A stretch of 50,773 nucleotides of DNA from Chitinophaga pinensis (GTDB taxonomy: Bacteria > Bacteroidota > Bacteroidia > Flavobacteriales_D > Crocinitomicaceae): assembly GCA_943324565.2 (NCBI GenBank), contig CALPMC020000008.1, positions 1 through 50,773 on the forward strand, read 5' to 3'. The notes beneath the pieces were generated by a model. It saw only the letters and a program-made list of their open reading frames with translations. It made no database searches and was not told where the DNA came from. The translations under genes were made by a program, and so were the position numbers. Numbering within the stretch: the stretch's first letter is position 1; each line of letters begins with the position of its first letter. This document shows, one piece after another, positions 17,194-24,826 of this stretch.

Positions 17194-17608
17194 TAAATTA
17201 TACTTTTTGGTTGGTTTACTTTTAAGTTCTTGTGCAACAGGTGTTCCTACAGAAAAGATTGATTATAGTTACGCTTTCTGTGATGGAAATAGTAAGGTTT
17301 GGATGCTTCAAAAAGTAAGTAATGGTGCTATCGTAGTTGAAGAGAATCTTGATTTGAGCGGGGAGTTTCTGGTTTTTTATCTCTCAGGAAAAGTATTAAA
17401 AGGAAATTTAAAAGACATAAGTGAACAGAAGGGTAAAATTGGTACTTATTCTCTTGACAATGAAAATGGATATATAACAATTAAATTTACGAATGAGAAG
17501 TGGGATTTTTCTTTCGAATTTATTTTTGAAAATAGATTGATGTTATATCCAACAACAGAATCTGACATCGTTCAAACATTAGAATTAGTCCCTTTTCCTG
17601 AGTTGTAA
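17171..17608 (+). CDS. Lipoprotein of unknown function
   Basis: 145 residues with a lipoprotein signal (YFLVGLLLSSC, acylated cysteine at about residue 21). The mature part is a predicted beta-rich domain, with VWMLQKVSNG, LVFYLSGKVLKGNLKDI, GTYSLDNENGYITIKF and WDFSFEFIFENRLML. This pattern is reminiscent of lipocalin-like small lipoproteins, but that is only a shape impression. The ATG at 17171 lies inside the upstream gene. No better internal start exists without losing the signal peptide. Confidence 0.68.
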   Translation: MKINLYFNKLYFLVGLLLSSCATGVPTEKIDYSYAFCDGNSKVWMLQKVSNGAIVVEENLDLSGEFLVFYLSGKVLKGNLKDISEQKGKIGTYSLDNENGYITIKFTNEKWDFSFEFIFENRLMLYPTTESDIVQTLELVPFPEL

Positions 17609-17639
17609 GACCTAATGATTAAAACTGAATAAATTAAAA

Positions 17640-18179
17640 ATGAATATTAAAATAGTTTCTGGCAGCACTCGAATTGGAAGAAATAGTCATCGCGTTGCAT
17701 TGGCTTTGAATCATAAAATGACTACTTTAGGTATTGAATGCTCAATAGTAGATTTAAACGAAATTGATCTTCCACCATTCGAGGAACGATTAAGTTTTTT
17801 ACCTGAAAAATCAGATAGATTGGTTAAAGTTTCTAATGAGCTATTAGATTCAACAGGTTTTATTTTTGTTACACCCGAATACAATGGTGGAATTTCTTCC
17901 TCATTGAAGAATTTCATTGATACTTTTGGAAGACCAGAATTTGCGGGAAAACCCATCGCTGTTGCTTCCGTTTCTTCTGGTGATTTAGGAGGAATAAGAG
18001 CTGCAATGAGTTTACAGCAATTGATTTTGGCAATTCAAGCTTATCCGCAACCTCAAATGTTGACGGTTGGATTGGTTGAGGATCAATTAAATGTTGAGGG
18101 CCAAGTTATTAATCCTAGTTTTGAGGATAAAATGAGTAGTTTCATAAATGCTTTTCTTGGTTTTGCGAATCGATTTTGA
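17640..18179 (+). CDS. NADPH-dependent FMN reductase family flavoprotein
   Basis: A 179-residue flavodoxin-like reductase using NAD(P)H and FMN, cytoplasmic. The N-terminus VSGSTRIGRNSHRVA is the FMN phosphate-binding loop of this family. TPEYNGGISSSLKNFIDTFGRPEFAGKPIAVASVSSGDLGGIRA carries the PEYNG flavin-contact motif and the conserved second loop. Members reduce quinones, azo compounds or free FMN. The substrate here is unknown. It lies 31 bases after the lipoprotein gene. Confidence 0.88.
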   Translation: MNIKIVSGSTRIGRNSHRVALALNHKMTTLGIECSIVDLNEIDLPPFEERLSFLPEKSDRLVKVSNELLDSTGFIFVTPEYNGGISSSLKNFIDTFGRPEFAGKPIAVASVSSGDLGGIRAAMSLQQLILAIQAYPQPQMLTVGLVEDQLNVEGQVINPSFEDKMSSFINAFLGFANRF

Positions 18180-18316
18180 AGAATAGTTGTAAGAAGTTAA
18201 TCATGAAATCTCTTTCCTATTTTTTAACTTAAGCCAATTCAACCATTAATTTATCGAGGTATCTTATTTTTTGCGTTGAAAGATTTTTTAAATTTCTTGT
18301 AAAGCAAACTTTATGT

Positions 18317-18338
18317 AGGTAGAACTACCTGATTTTTT
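18317..18338 (+). terminator. Weak terminator after the FMN reductase gene
   Basis: AGGTA (18317-18321), loop GAAC and TACCT (18326-18330) make a short stem followed by GA and six T. It is a plausible but weak rho-independent terminator. The rest of the 250-bp gap (18180-18429) holds only the next gene's promoter. Confidence 0.45.
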
Positions 18339-18346
18339 ATGTTTTG

Positions 18347-18377
18347 TTGTAACTTAAATTAGGAATATTTACTTTTG
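18347..18377 (+). promoter_or_regulatory. Promoter of the LamG/T9SS gene
   Basis: TTG (18347-18349), a 20-base spacer and TACTTTTG (18370-18377) fit the Bacteroidota promoter pattern. The expected start near 18384 leaves a leader of about 46 bases before ATG 18430. Confidence 0.55.
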
Positions 18378-18429
18378 ATTTATTGCATTCATTTAATTTT
18401 TTTATTCATCTATTTAAACTAAACAAAAA

Positions 18430-19386
18430 ATGAGAAAAACCTTACTTCTATTTGTCTTGTCAGCATCCACATCTTTTGGTCAATCAATTTATGACAATTT
18501 ATTAATTCATTATAAAATGGATGGCAATGCTAATGATTATAGTGGCAACGATAATCATGGTTCGGTAAATGCAACACTATCAACTGATAGAAACGGAAAT
18601 CCAAATAGCGCATATCATTTTGATGGGTCAGGTGAATATATTAATTTTCCAAATATTGCTCAATTAAAGCCACAACTTCCTTTGTCTTTCTCATTTTGGG
18701 CAAAATTAGATGATATTAGTGCCACAAAAACTGTTTTTATAGCTAATTGTTTTTCTCAAGATAATCATGCTGGCGTATGGATGAATGGATCGGGTTCGGG
18801 AAAGCTGGCTATTAATTATGGAAGTGCATTAGGTACAACTAGCAATGATAATCTAAGAAATAAAGTAGGAACAACAATTTTACAAACAGGTATTTGGTAT
18901 CATTTTGTTGGAATTTGTAGATCAGAAACTGACATGGATTTATACATAAATTGTGCAAATGATCAAGGTACTTACGCAGGCACCGGGGGTGATTTAGGTT
19001 ATACAAGTGACGCTGGAAATATTGGTCGTAAAGATGTTTCAGGCCAAAGTCCCTATCACTTTAAAGGTTCAATGGATGAATTCTTATATTGGGATAGAGC
19101 AATAACATTGGATGAAATAGATATTTTGTGTTCAGGAACTCTTACTAATGACGAAAATGATTTTAGCCATTTATCAATTTATCCAACGCCAACAAATACT
19201 GTTTTAAATGTTAAAAATCATTTAGATAAATTTGGTAGTTATAAAATATACAGTGTTACAGGTCAATTAGTTAAAGAAGGAAAATTCTCAGAAGAAATTA
19301 ATGTTAGTGAATTGAATTCTGGTTCTTATATTTTGGAATTAAATGCTGATTTAAAGTCTTTTAAAAAGCAGTTTATTAAAAATTAG
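18430..19386 (+). CDS. Secreted LamG-domain protein with T9SS type A sorting domain
   Basis: 318 residues, exported through the type IX secretion system and probably displayed on the surface or released. A signal peptide ends near STSFGQ (about residue 18). LLIHYKMDGNANDYSGNDNHGSVN to about residue 235 is a LamG/concanavalin-A-like lectin fold that usually binds carbohydrate. LSIYPTPTNTVLNV starts the C-terminal signal (about 247-318), which ends in LKSFKKQFIKN. The usual YPNP is YPTP here. GSYILEL (family G.Y.l.i) is retained. It has its own promoter and a shared bidirectional terminator. The ligand is unknown. Confidence 0.85.
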   Translation: MRKTLLLFVLSASTSFGQSIYDNLLIHYKMDGNANDYSGNDNHGSVNATLSTDRNGNPNSAYHFDGSGEYINFPNIAQLKPQLPLSFSFWAKLDDISATKTVFIANCFSQDNHAGVWMNGSGSGKLAINYGSALGTTSNDNLRNKVGTTILQTGIWYHFVGICRSETDMDLYINCANDQGTYAGTGGDLGYTSDAGNIGRKDVSGQSPYHFKGSMDEFLYWDRAITLDEIDILCSGTLTNDENDFSHLSIYPTPTNTVLNVKNHLDKFGSYKIYSVTGQLVKEGKFSEEINVSELNSGSYILELNADLKSFKKQFIKN

Positions 19387-19428
19387 TATTTTTTTCAATT
19401 AAAAAGCTACTTGATTCAATAAGATGTT

Positions 19429-19464
19429 TTAAAAGCTGGGTAGATTATTCTATCCAGCTTTTAA
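19429..19464. terminator. Bidirectional terminator between convergent genes
   Basis: Arms 19429-19444 and 19449-19464 form a 16-bp stem with one G-T pair and a TTAT loop, flanked by T-rich sequence on both strands. It covers the stop codon of the minus-strand glycosyltransferase (19445-19447) and can end transcription from both sides. Confidence 0.8.
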
Positions 19465-20575
19465 TTTTCGCATGAAGCTTTCCATAGTTTTCAACAGCAT
19501 TCAAATCTTTCGCTGCAAAATCACTTTTTTGTTTGTAGTAAATGATTTTTTCAGGAGTAAATGAATTTACGGTTTCGGCTAAATTCTTAGATTCAAAGTC
19601 TTTGGAAACTAAACCTAAATCGAAATCACTTACAATTTTTGCCATTTCCGGAGAAGGACCAATTGCAATCGCTAAACGACCTTGAATGAACTCGAAAAAT
19701 TTATTCGGAAGAGCATGTTTATTGTTAAAATTATTAGGTTCCAAAAGGTAAATTCCCATATCGTATTGAGAAATGAAAGGGACAATTTCATCTGTAGAAA
19801 CAGGAGGAATCAATCGCACATTCTTTTTCGTTCCGATCAATTGTTCTAATTCTTTTTTGTATTCTTCTTTTCTGAAAACCAGCATTAAATCCAATTCAAA
19901 GCGCTCGTCCACAAAATCCATCATTTCAATCATGTTTTCGATTTTTCTTTGTGGAAGAGCCAAACCGTGATGCATAATTTTAATTTTATCGCCCACTTTC
20001 ATCGAATTGGTATTTTCAAAATAATCAGCTGCATTGGTTATAACCATTGGATTTAAACCAAATTCGGAATTATATTTTTTAGCGATGCCATCACAAACTG
20101 TTAGCATGAAATCTGCTTTTTGAGCATACTTTTTTATAAGGTTGGTTTTGTATTTTTTGAATAATATTCGCCAACGTAAACTGTCATTATTTTCTTCTGG
20201 AGAATATTCGTGTGCATCAAAAATAACTTTAGCATTTCCTTTAATTTTTAATGCAACAGGCAATGCATCGGCATCGTTTGCTATTATAATATCAAATTGT
20301 TTTCCTTTTATTTTCTCAAGCGTCAATTTTATTTCTTCTAAATTCCAATAATACGATTCAAACAATCCCAACAGTAGTTTTGGTAAAGGAATTATAAAAT
20401 TCATTTTATTAAATTCGCTGTAAACATCAATGTGTGTTACGTTTTCAATTTCAGAATCTGCAAGACCAACAGTTGTGATTTCGTAAAATTCTTTGAAATA
20501 ATTAATTTGTCGTTTTACACGTGGATCACTTTTAAGGTTTGAAAATGAAATGATTAATATTTTTCGTTTGGTCAT
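19445..20575 (-). CDS. GT4-type glycosyltransferase
   Basis: 376 residues from the ATG at 20575 (a TTG two codons upstream overlaps the previous stop). A GT-B fold transferase that likely adds a sugar to a surface glycan from a nucleotide donor. Seen are the N-terminal ILIISFSNLKSDPRVKRQINYF, typical of GT4 proteins, IIIANDADALPVALKI, FDAHEYSPE, and the C-terminal donor part with VPFISQYDMGIYLLEPNNFNNKHALPNKFFEFIQG, matching the GT4 pattern 'lPnKlfEy'. It is the last gene of a five-gene minus-strand operon, with its start 2 bases past the acyltransferase stop. Confidence 0.85.
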   Translation of the reverse strand: MTKRKILIISFSNLKSDPRVKRQINYFKEFYEITTVGLADSEIENVTHIDVYSEFNKMNFIIPLPKLLLGLFESYYWNLEEIKLTLEKIKGKQFDIIIANDADALPVALKIKGNAKVIFDAHEYSPEENNDSLRWRILFKKYKTNLIKKYAQKADFMLTVCDGIAKKYNSEFGLNPMVITNAADYFENTNSMKVGDKIKIMHHGLALPQRKIENMIEMMDFVDERFELDLMLVFRKEEYKKELEQLIGTKKNVRLIPPVSTDEIVPFISQYDMGIYLLEPNNFNNKHALPNKFFEFIQGRLAIAIGPSPEMAKIVSDFDLGLVSKDFESKNLAETVNSFTPEKIIYYKQKSDFAAKDLNAVENYGKLHAKIKSWIE

Positions 20576-20577
20576 AA

Positions 20578-21684
20578 TCAATTGACTTTACTGAAGCTCT
20601 TTTTCAATTTTAGAAAATATGCCTCGAAATAATGGTAACTTAAATAACTGATGGTGATTGTAAAAAACAAAGACATAGGGATTAGATACCAAATGTTTAC
20701 AATGTCTTTAAGAATTAAAAGTGCGATATTAATTCCGATCATGTGAGTCAAGTATAGACCGTAACTGATTTTACCGAGCCAAGTTAGTATTTTGAATTTC
20801 CCCATTTTAAAAAACGAATTCGGCGAAAAATTCTGTTCGATGATAACGAATGAAAAAAACAACGCTGGAACAACATGAAAAATGTATGGATAAATTGAAA
20901 AATGTCCTAATATTTTATGTTGAAGAAAGATGAATCCTAAGCTAAAAATGTAAATGGCTAAGGTCAAATGTTTACTAAAAAACGATAGAATTTGCACCAT
21001 TTTTTCTTGATGATAAAAAGCCCAATTCGCGAGTAATCCTCCAATTGCTAAGTATTTAAAACAACTTATGAAGTGATAATCGCCTGATTTCATCTTGATT
21101 CCAGAAACTATAAAAAACATTTCAGAACTGATAATTAATAGTATTGTCAATCCAACAAATGACTTGGTTTTTTGCATCAACCAAAATAACAAAGGCCATA
21201 CGATGTAGAATTGTTCTTCGATGCAAACACTCCATTGTACACCGAGTGTATTCAAGGTTGGAAAGCCATTATAAATGTGGTCGAAATTTGCTAAAAATAA
21301 GGAATAGAGTAGAGGTGAAGAGTTCTCGGCTCCAACATCTTTAAAAAGTGGTAGTATAACAAAACCGATTAATAATGTCAAATAATAAAGCGGCCAGATT
21401 CTTAAAACACGTCTCAAATAAAAACTTCCAATTTGAATTTTACCATGTGATTTATTCTCAGTGAAAAGCAAATAAGTTATTAGAAAGCCACTCAGAATAA
21501 AGAAAAATATAACACCTAATCTTCCACCAACTCCACCAAAAGATAAAATAGCTTTCAGAGCAAATGCAAATTTTTCGTGGTCTTTAATTTGATAAGATAT
21601 ATGTGCGAAAATAACTGCAAATGCTGCCACAGCGCGCCATCCATCAAGGTTTTCAAAATAAAGATTTTTCTTTGGACTTTCCAT
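20578..21684 (-). CDS. Acyltransferase 3 family membrane O-acyltransferase
   Basis: 368 residues, OafA/YrhL type: an integral membrane enzyme with about ten hydrophobic segments that transfers acetyl or other acyl groups onto extracytoplasmic sugars. The opening YFENLDGWRAVAAFAVIFAHISY carries the conserved first-helix histidine. RVLRIWPLYYL and QWSVCIEEQFYIVWPLLF follow, both hallmark motifs of the family. YGLYLTHM lies near the C-terminus. No C-terminal SGNH domain is present. The ATG overlaps the asparagine synthase stop (TAATG), so expression is coupled. The context points to glycan decoration. Confidence 0.9.
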   Translation of the reverse strand: MESPKKNLYFENLDGWRAVAAFAVIFAHISYQIKDHEKFAFALKAILSFGGVGGRLGVIFFFILSGFLITYLLFTENKSHGKIQIGSFYLRRVLRIWPLYYLTLLIGFVILPLFKDVGAENSSPLLYSLFLANFDHIYNGFPTLNTLGVQWSVCIEEQFYIVWPLLFWLMQKTKSFVGLTILLIISSEMFFIVSGIKMKSGDYHFISCFKYLAIGGLLANWAFYHQEKMVQILSFFSKHLTLAIYIFSLGFIFLQHKILGHFSIYPYIFHVVPALFFSFVIIEQNFSPNSFFKMGKFKILTWLGKISYGLYLTHMIGINIALLILKDIVNIWYLIPMSLFFTITISYLSYHYFEAYFLKLKKSFSKVN

Positions 21685-23513
21685 TAACTATTTTGTTTCA
21701 TCCAATGATTCAATGTGGCAATTCGCCAAACGAGTGTTGCAAATTTATTATTTCCCGCTTTAAATTCGTCAATTATTTTTTTGGTTTTCGCTTTGTCTAA
21801 AAATGACAATTGAGCATAATCGATTTCTAACAAGTGAGCCAATGAACCTCTTAACCATAAAATTTCACCTGGTGTAACAAAGCCTTTTTTATCGGTGCGC
21901 CATTGTATTTCTTTTGGTAAAACATCCTCCATTGACTGACGAAGTGCGAATTTGGTCCAACCATTGTTTATTTTCAAGTTATCTGGAAATTGAAACAACA
22001 ATTCGACTAAACGATGATCTAAAAAAGGAACGCGACTCTCAATTGAATGTGCCATTGAGTTGCGATCTTCGTAGTGTAACAAAGTAGGCAAAGAAGAATA
22101 GTTCATTAATGCAAAATGAAATTCATTTAATTTACCAGCAGAATAATTTTCAAAAGCATTCCAATCATTATGTTTATTTCCAAGAAAAGGCAAATAGTTT
22201 TTATATTCAAATTTGTAAATCGCATCTTCACTCATAATTGAACTAAGTGCCGATTTCATCAATACATTCGTAAGTTTAGAGTTACTCGCTTCATGAATTT
22301 TCTTATAATCTTTAATTCCTTTTGAAAGTTTGCCAAATTGAAAATGTTTCATCCATTCGGCGTAAAGTCTATAATATGAATGCATGTAACCTCCCATATA
22401 GTCATCAGCGCCCTGTCCACTTAAAATTACTTTTATCCCTTTTTCTTTTGCTAATTTCATTACATAATATTGTGAAACAGGCGAAGAACCAGAAAGAGGA
22501 AAGTCCATTGTGTGTGAAATAGCATCAAAATCTTTTGCAATTTCTTGTTCAGTCGGTGAATAATAATTTAATTGAAATTGTTCTGGATATTTTTGTTCAA
22601 TGGTTTTAATAAATGGACGTTCATCAAATCCCTTAGTTGAATCATAATATATTGAAAACGTTTCCAAATTCGATGACATTTTATTTTTCAGTAAAGAAGA
22701 AACAATACTTGAACTGTCAATTCCACCACTTAATGTTGCGCCAATTGGAACATCACTTCTAACATGTAATTGCAAGGAATTATCGAATAGTTCTTTGAAC
22801 TGATGTACCGCTTCGTTTGTGTCAATTACCTTTTGTTCTGATAGATATGACCAATATTTTGAAATGGAAAGCTTATTGTCTTTATATTTTAAATTATGTC
22901 CTGGTTCAAGTGATTGTATACTTGAAAAATAGGTTTCATTTTTATAACCAATCCATCCTAGTTGCAATCCACGATTAACTTGTGATAAATTTAAGTTTGA
23001 ACTGAAATATGGAGTTGTTTTTAATGATTTTATTTCAGAAGAAAAGTACAAATTGTTTTCGTGATGTAAATAATAAAATGGTTTGATTCCAAATCTGTCA
23101 CGAGAACAAAATAGACTTTTGTCTTCATTATTAAAAATTGAAAACGCCCACATTCCGATGAATTTTTCTACACATTTTTCACCATAAAAGTCGTAGCTTT
23201 TTAATATTACTTCCGTGTCAGAGGCAGTTGAAAAAACAATTCCTTTTTCTCTTAATTCTTGTCTTATTTCTTTGTAATTGTAAATTTCGCCATTGAAAAC
23301 AATCCAATATTTACCGAAGTTCATTGGTTGATTTGCTTCAGGATTTAAATCAATAATACTTAAGCGATTATGACCAAAATAAACAGGATGAAGGTTTTCA
23401 AAACCACTATAATCGGGACCTCTGTGATTAGTAGAAGTAACCATTTTACGTATCAAGCTATTGTTAGCGACTTGATCTTGATTAGAAGTAAAAAAACCAT
23501 GAATTCCACACAT
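21684..23513 (-). CDS. asnB: Asparagine synthase (glutamine-hydrolysing)
   Basis: 609 residues. An N-terminal class II glutaminase domain begins with the nucleophile C2 (MCGIHGFF), with RGPDYSGF, GHNRLSIIDL and FNGEIYNY. The C-terminal synthetase domain has the PP-loop SGGIDSS that binds ATP, and FLDHRLVE. It makes asparagine from aspartate, or in glycan clusters amidates a sugar acid; homologues of this size are common in polysaccharide loci. The flanking genes suggest the second role, but primary asparagine synthesis cannot be excluded. The gap to the upstream gene's stop is one base, so it is part of the operon. The gene symbol is for family level only. Confidence 0.88.
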   Translation of the reverse strand: MCGIHGFFTSNQDQVANNSLIRKMVTSTNHRGPDYSGFENLHPVYFGHNRLSIIDLNPEANQPMNFGKYWIVFNGEIYNYKEIRQELREKGIVFSTASDTEVILKSYDFYGEKCVEKFIGMWAFSIFNNEDKSLFCSRDRFGIKPFYYLHHENNLYFSSEIKSLKTTPYFSSNLNLSQVNRGLQLGWIGYKNETYFSSIQSLEPGHNLKYKDNKLSISKYWSYLSEQKVIDTNEAVHQFKELFDNSLQLHVRSDVPIGATLSGGIDSSSIVSSLLKNKMSSNLETFSIYYDSTKGFDERPFIKTIEQKYPEQFQLNYYSPTEQEIAKDFDAISHTMDFPLSGSSPVSQYYVMKLAKEKGIKVILSGQGADDYMGGYMHSYYRLYAEWMKHFQFGKLSKGIKDYKKIHEASNSKLTNVLMKSALSSIMSEDAIYKFEYKNYLPFLGNKHNDWNAFENYSAGKLNEFHFALMNYSSLPTLLHYEDRNSMAHSIESRVPFLDHRLVELLFQFPDNLKINNGWTKFALRQSMEDVLPKEIQWRTDKKGFVTPGEILWLRGSLAHLLEIDYAQLSFLDKAKTKKIIDEFKAGNNKFATLVWRIATLNHWMKQNS

Positions 23514-23514
23514 A

Positions 23515-24825
23515 TCAATTCAATATTAACCCCGCCATTTCTTTTGTCAAATTCCTCCTTGAGAATTTATGTTCAGAAAGATTTCTAGGTGTATTAGTTG
23601 GTGATGAATTTAAGATAAAATCTACAATTTCTTGTTTTTCACTTGGATATAAAGTGATTGAAATAGCATTTTCATTTAAAATCGTTGCAGCATCACCGTC
23701 TTTTGGACCAATGTTTAGAATTGGATTGCCAGTTGCTAAGTATTCAAAGAGTTTTCCTGTCAAAATCCCTTTGTTGTTTTCAATTTCTGGAATGATTAAA
23801 AGGAGAATTCTTGCTTTTATCATAAAATCGATTGCTTCCGAATGATTTACATACGGAACGAAAACAACTGATTTTGACAGGTTTAATTTTTCAACCAAGA
23901 TTTTAACTCCATTGTGGCAATTCCCAACAAAATGTAGTTTCCAATCGCTGTCTTTTTTTACAATTTCTGAAAAAGCTTTAAAGAATCCTTCGACAGGGTA
24001 TTGTTCTCCGAGGTTTCCGACGTAACTGATAGTTTTGTTACTTGAATTGTATCCCAGATTATTCCCCGAATTGCTATTCGGGGTTACGTTTTTCTGACCA
24101 AGATTATTAGTGAAATCGGTTTCATCAAAGCCGTTTGGAATCACGTGGATTTTGTCGAGGAATTCTTTTCGATTAGCACCAAAATGACGTTTGATGTCTT
24201 CGCTTACAACTACAATTTTGTCGGCATTTTTCAAGCACAATTGCTCAAGTTTGTAATCTTTTTTCTTTGCAAACGATGTGCGAAAAAGTTCTTGATTGTA
24301 ATATATTTCTGTCCAAGGATCGCGTAAATCTGCCAACCAATGAAGGTTGAACATTCGTTTTAATTCTAAGCCAATCAATTGAGTAGAGTGGGGTGGAGAG
24401 GTTGTCACAATGCTGTCAATGTTGTTTTCTCGGATGATGATCCGTGCTTTTTCTAAAGCAAACTTATTCCAACCAATGCGAGCGTCAGGAATGAAAAAGT
24501 TCCCACGAACAAAACGCATGGCTTTATCGACCAAACCTGTTTTTTTTTCTCCTGAAAACCCAGCTTGTGGCGCGTCTTTTTTTCGAACTTTTTTATACAG
24601 TTCAAAAGGGCTACTTGCTTGCGTGGTATGTATCTCAATTCCTTCAGGGATTTCTTCTAAAAGCGAATAATCGTGATTTGGAAAGGTTGCAAATGCAGGG
24701 TCAATAGTTAAAACGATGGGTTCAATTCCAAATTCTCGAAAGTACTTCACAAATTTCAGCCATCTTTGGACGCCACTTCCACCGCTTGGAGGCCAGTAAT
24801 AACTTATGATGAGTACTTTTTTCAA
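23515..24825 (-). CDS. GT4-type glycosyltransferase, TTG start
   Basis: 436 residues. The canonical opening KKVLIISYYWPPSGGSGVQRWLKFVKYF is reached only by a TTG start at 24825, one base after the alaS stop; no ATG is available, so I accept TTG. The N-domain carries IVTTSPPHSTQLIGLELK and WLADLRDPWTE. The donor domain carries VIPNGFDETDF, SYVGNLGE and a 'lpgKlfEYlatgnPil' form (GILTGKLFEYLATGNPIL). Around residues 246-255 a low-complexity segment VTPNSNSGNN is encoded by a GC-rich palindrome (24064-24083), unlike its surroundings. The likely role is surface glycan assembly. Confidence 0.87.
   Translation of the reverse strand: MKKVLIISYYWPPSGGSGVQRWLKFVKYFREFGIEPIVLTIDPAFATFPNHDYSLLEEIPEGIEIHTTQASSPFELYKKVRKKDAPQAGFSGEKKTGLVDKAMRFVRGNFFIPDARIGWNKFALEKARIIIRENNIDSIVTTSPPHSTQLIGLELKRMFNLHWLADLRDPWTEIYYNQELFRTSFAKKKDYKLEQLCLKNADKIVVVSEDIKRHFGANRKEFLDKIHVIPNGFDETDFTNNLGQKNVTPNSNSGNNLGYNSSNKTISYVGNLGEQYPVEGFFKAFSEIVKKDSDWKLHFVGNCHNGVKILVEKLNLSKSVVFVPYVNHSEAIDFMIKARILLLIIPEIENNKGILTGKLFEYLATGNPILNIGPKDGDAATILNENAISITLYPSEKQEIVDFILNSSPTNTPRNLSEHKFSRRNLTKEMAGLILN
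24064..24083. repeat. GC-rich palindrome inside the GT4 coding sequence
   Basis: CCCCGAAT (24064-24071) and ATTCGGGG (24076-24083) form a perfect 8-bp hairpin with loop TGCT, in frame inside a gene of about one-third GC. It encodes part of VTPNSNSGNN in a linker. It looks like an inserted repetitive extragenic-type palindrome that was tolerated in a loop. Confidence 0.55.
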
Positions 24826-24826
24826 A

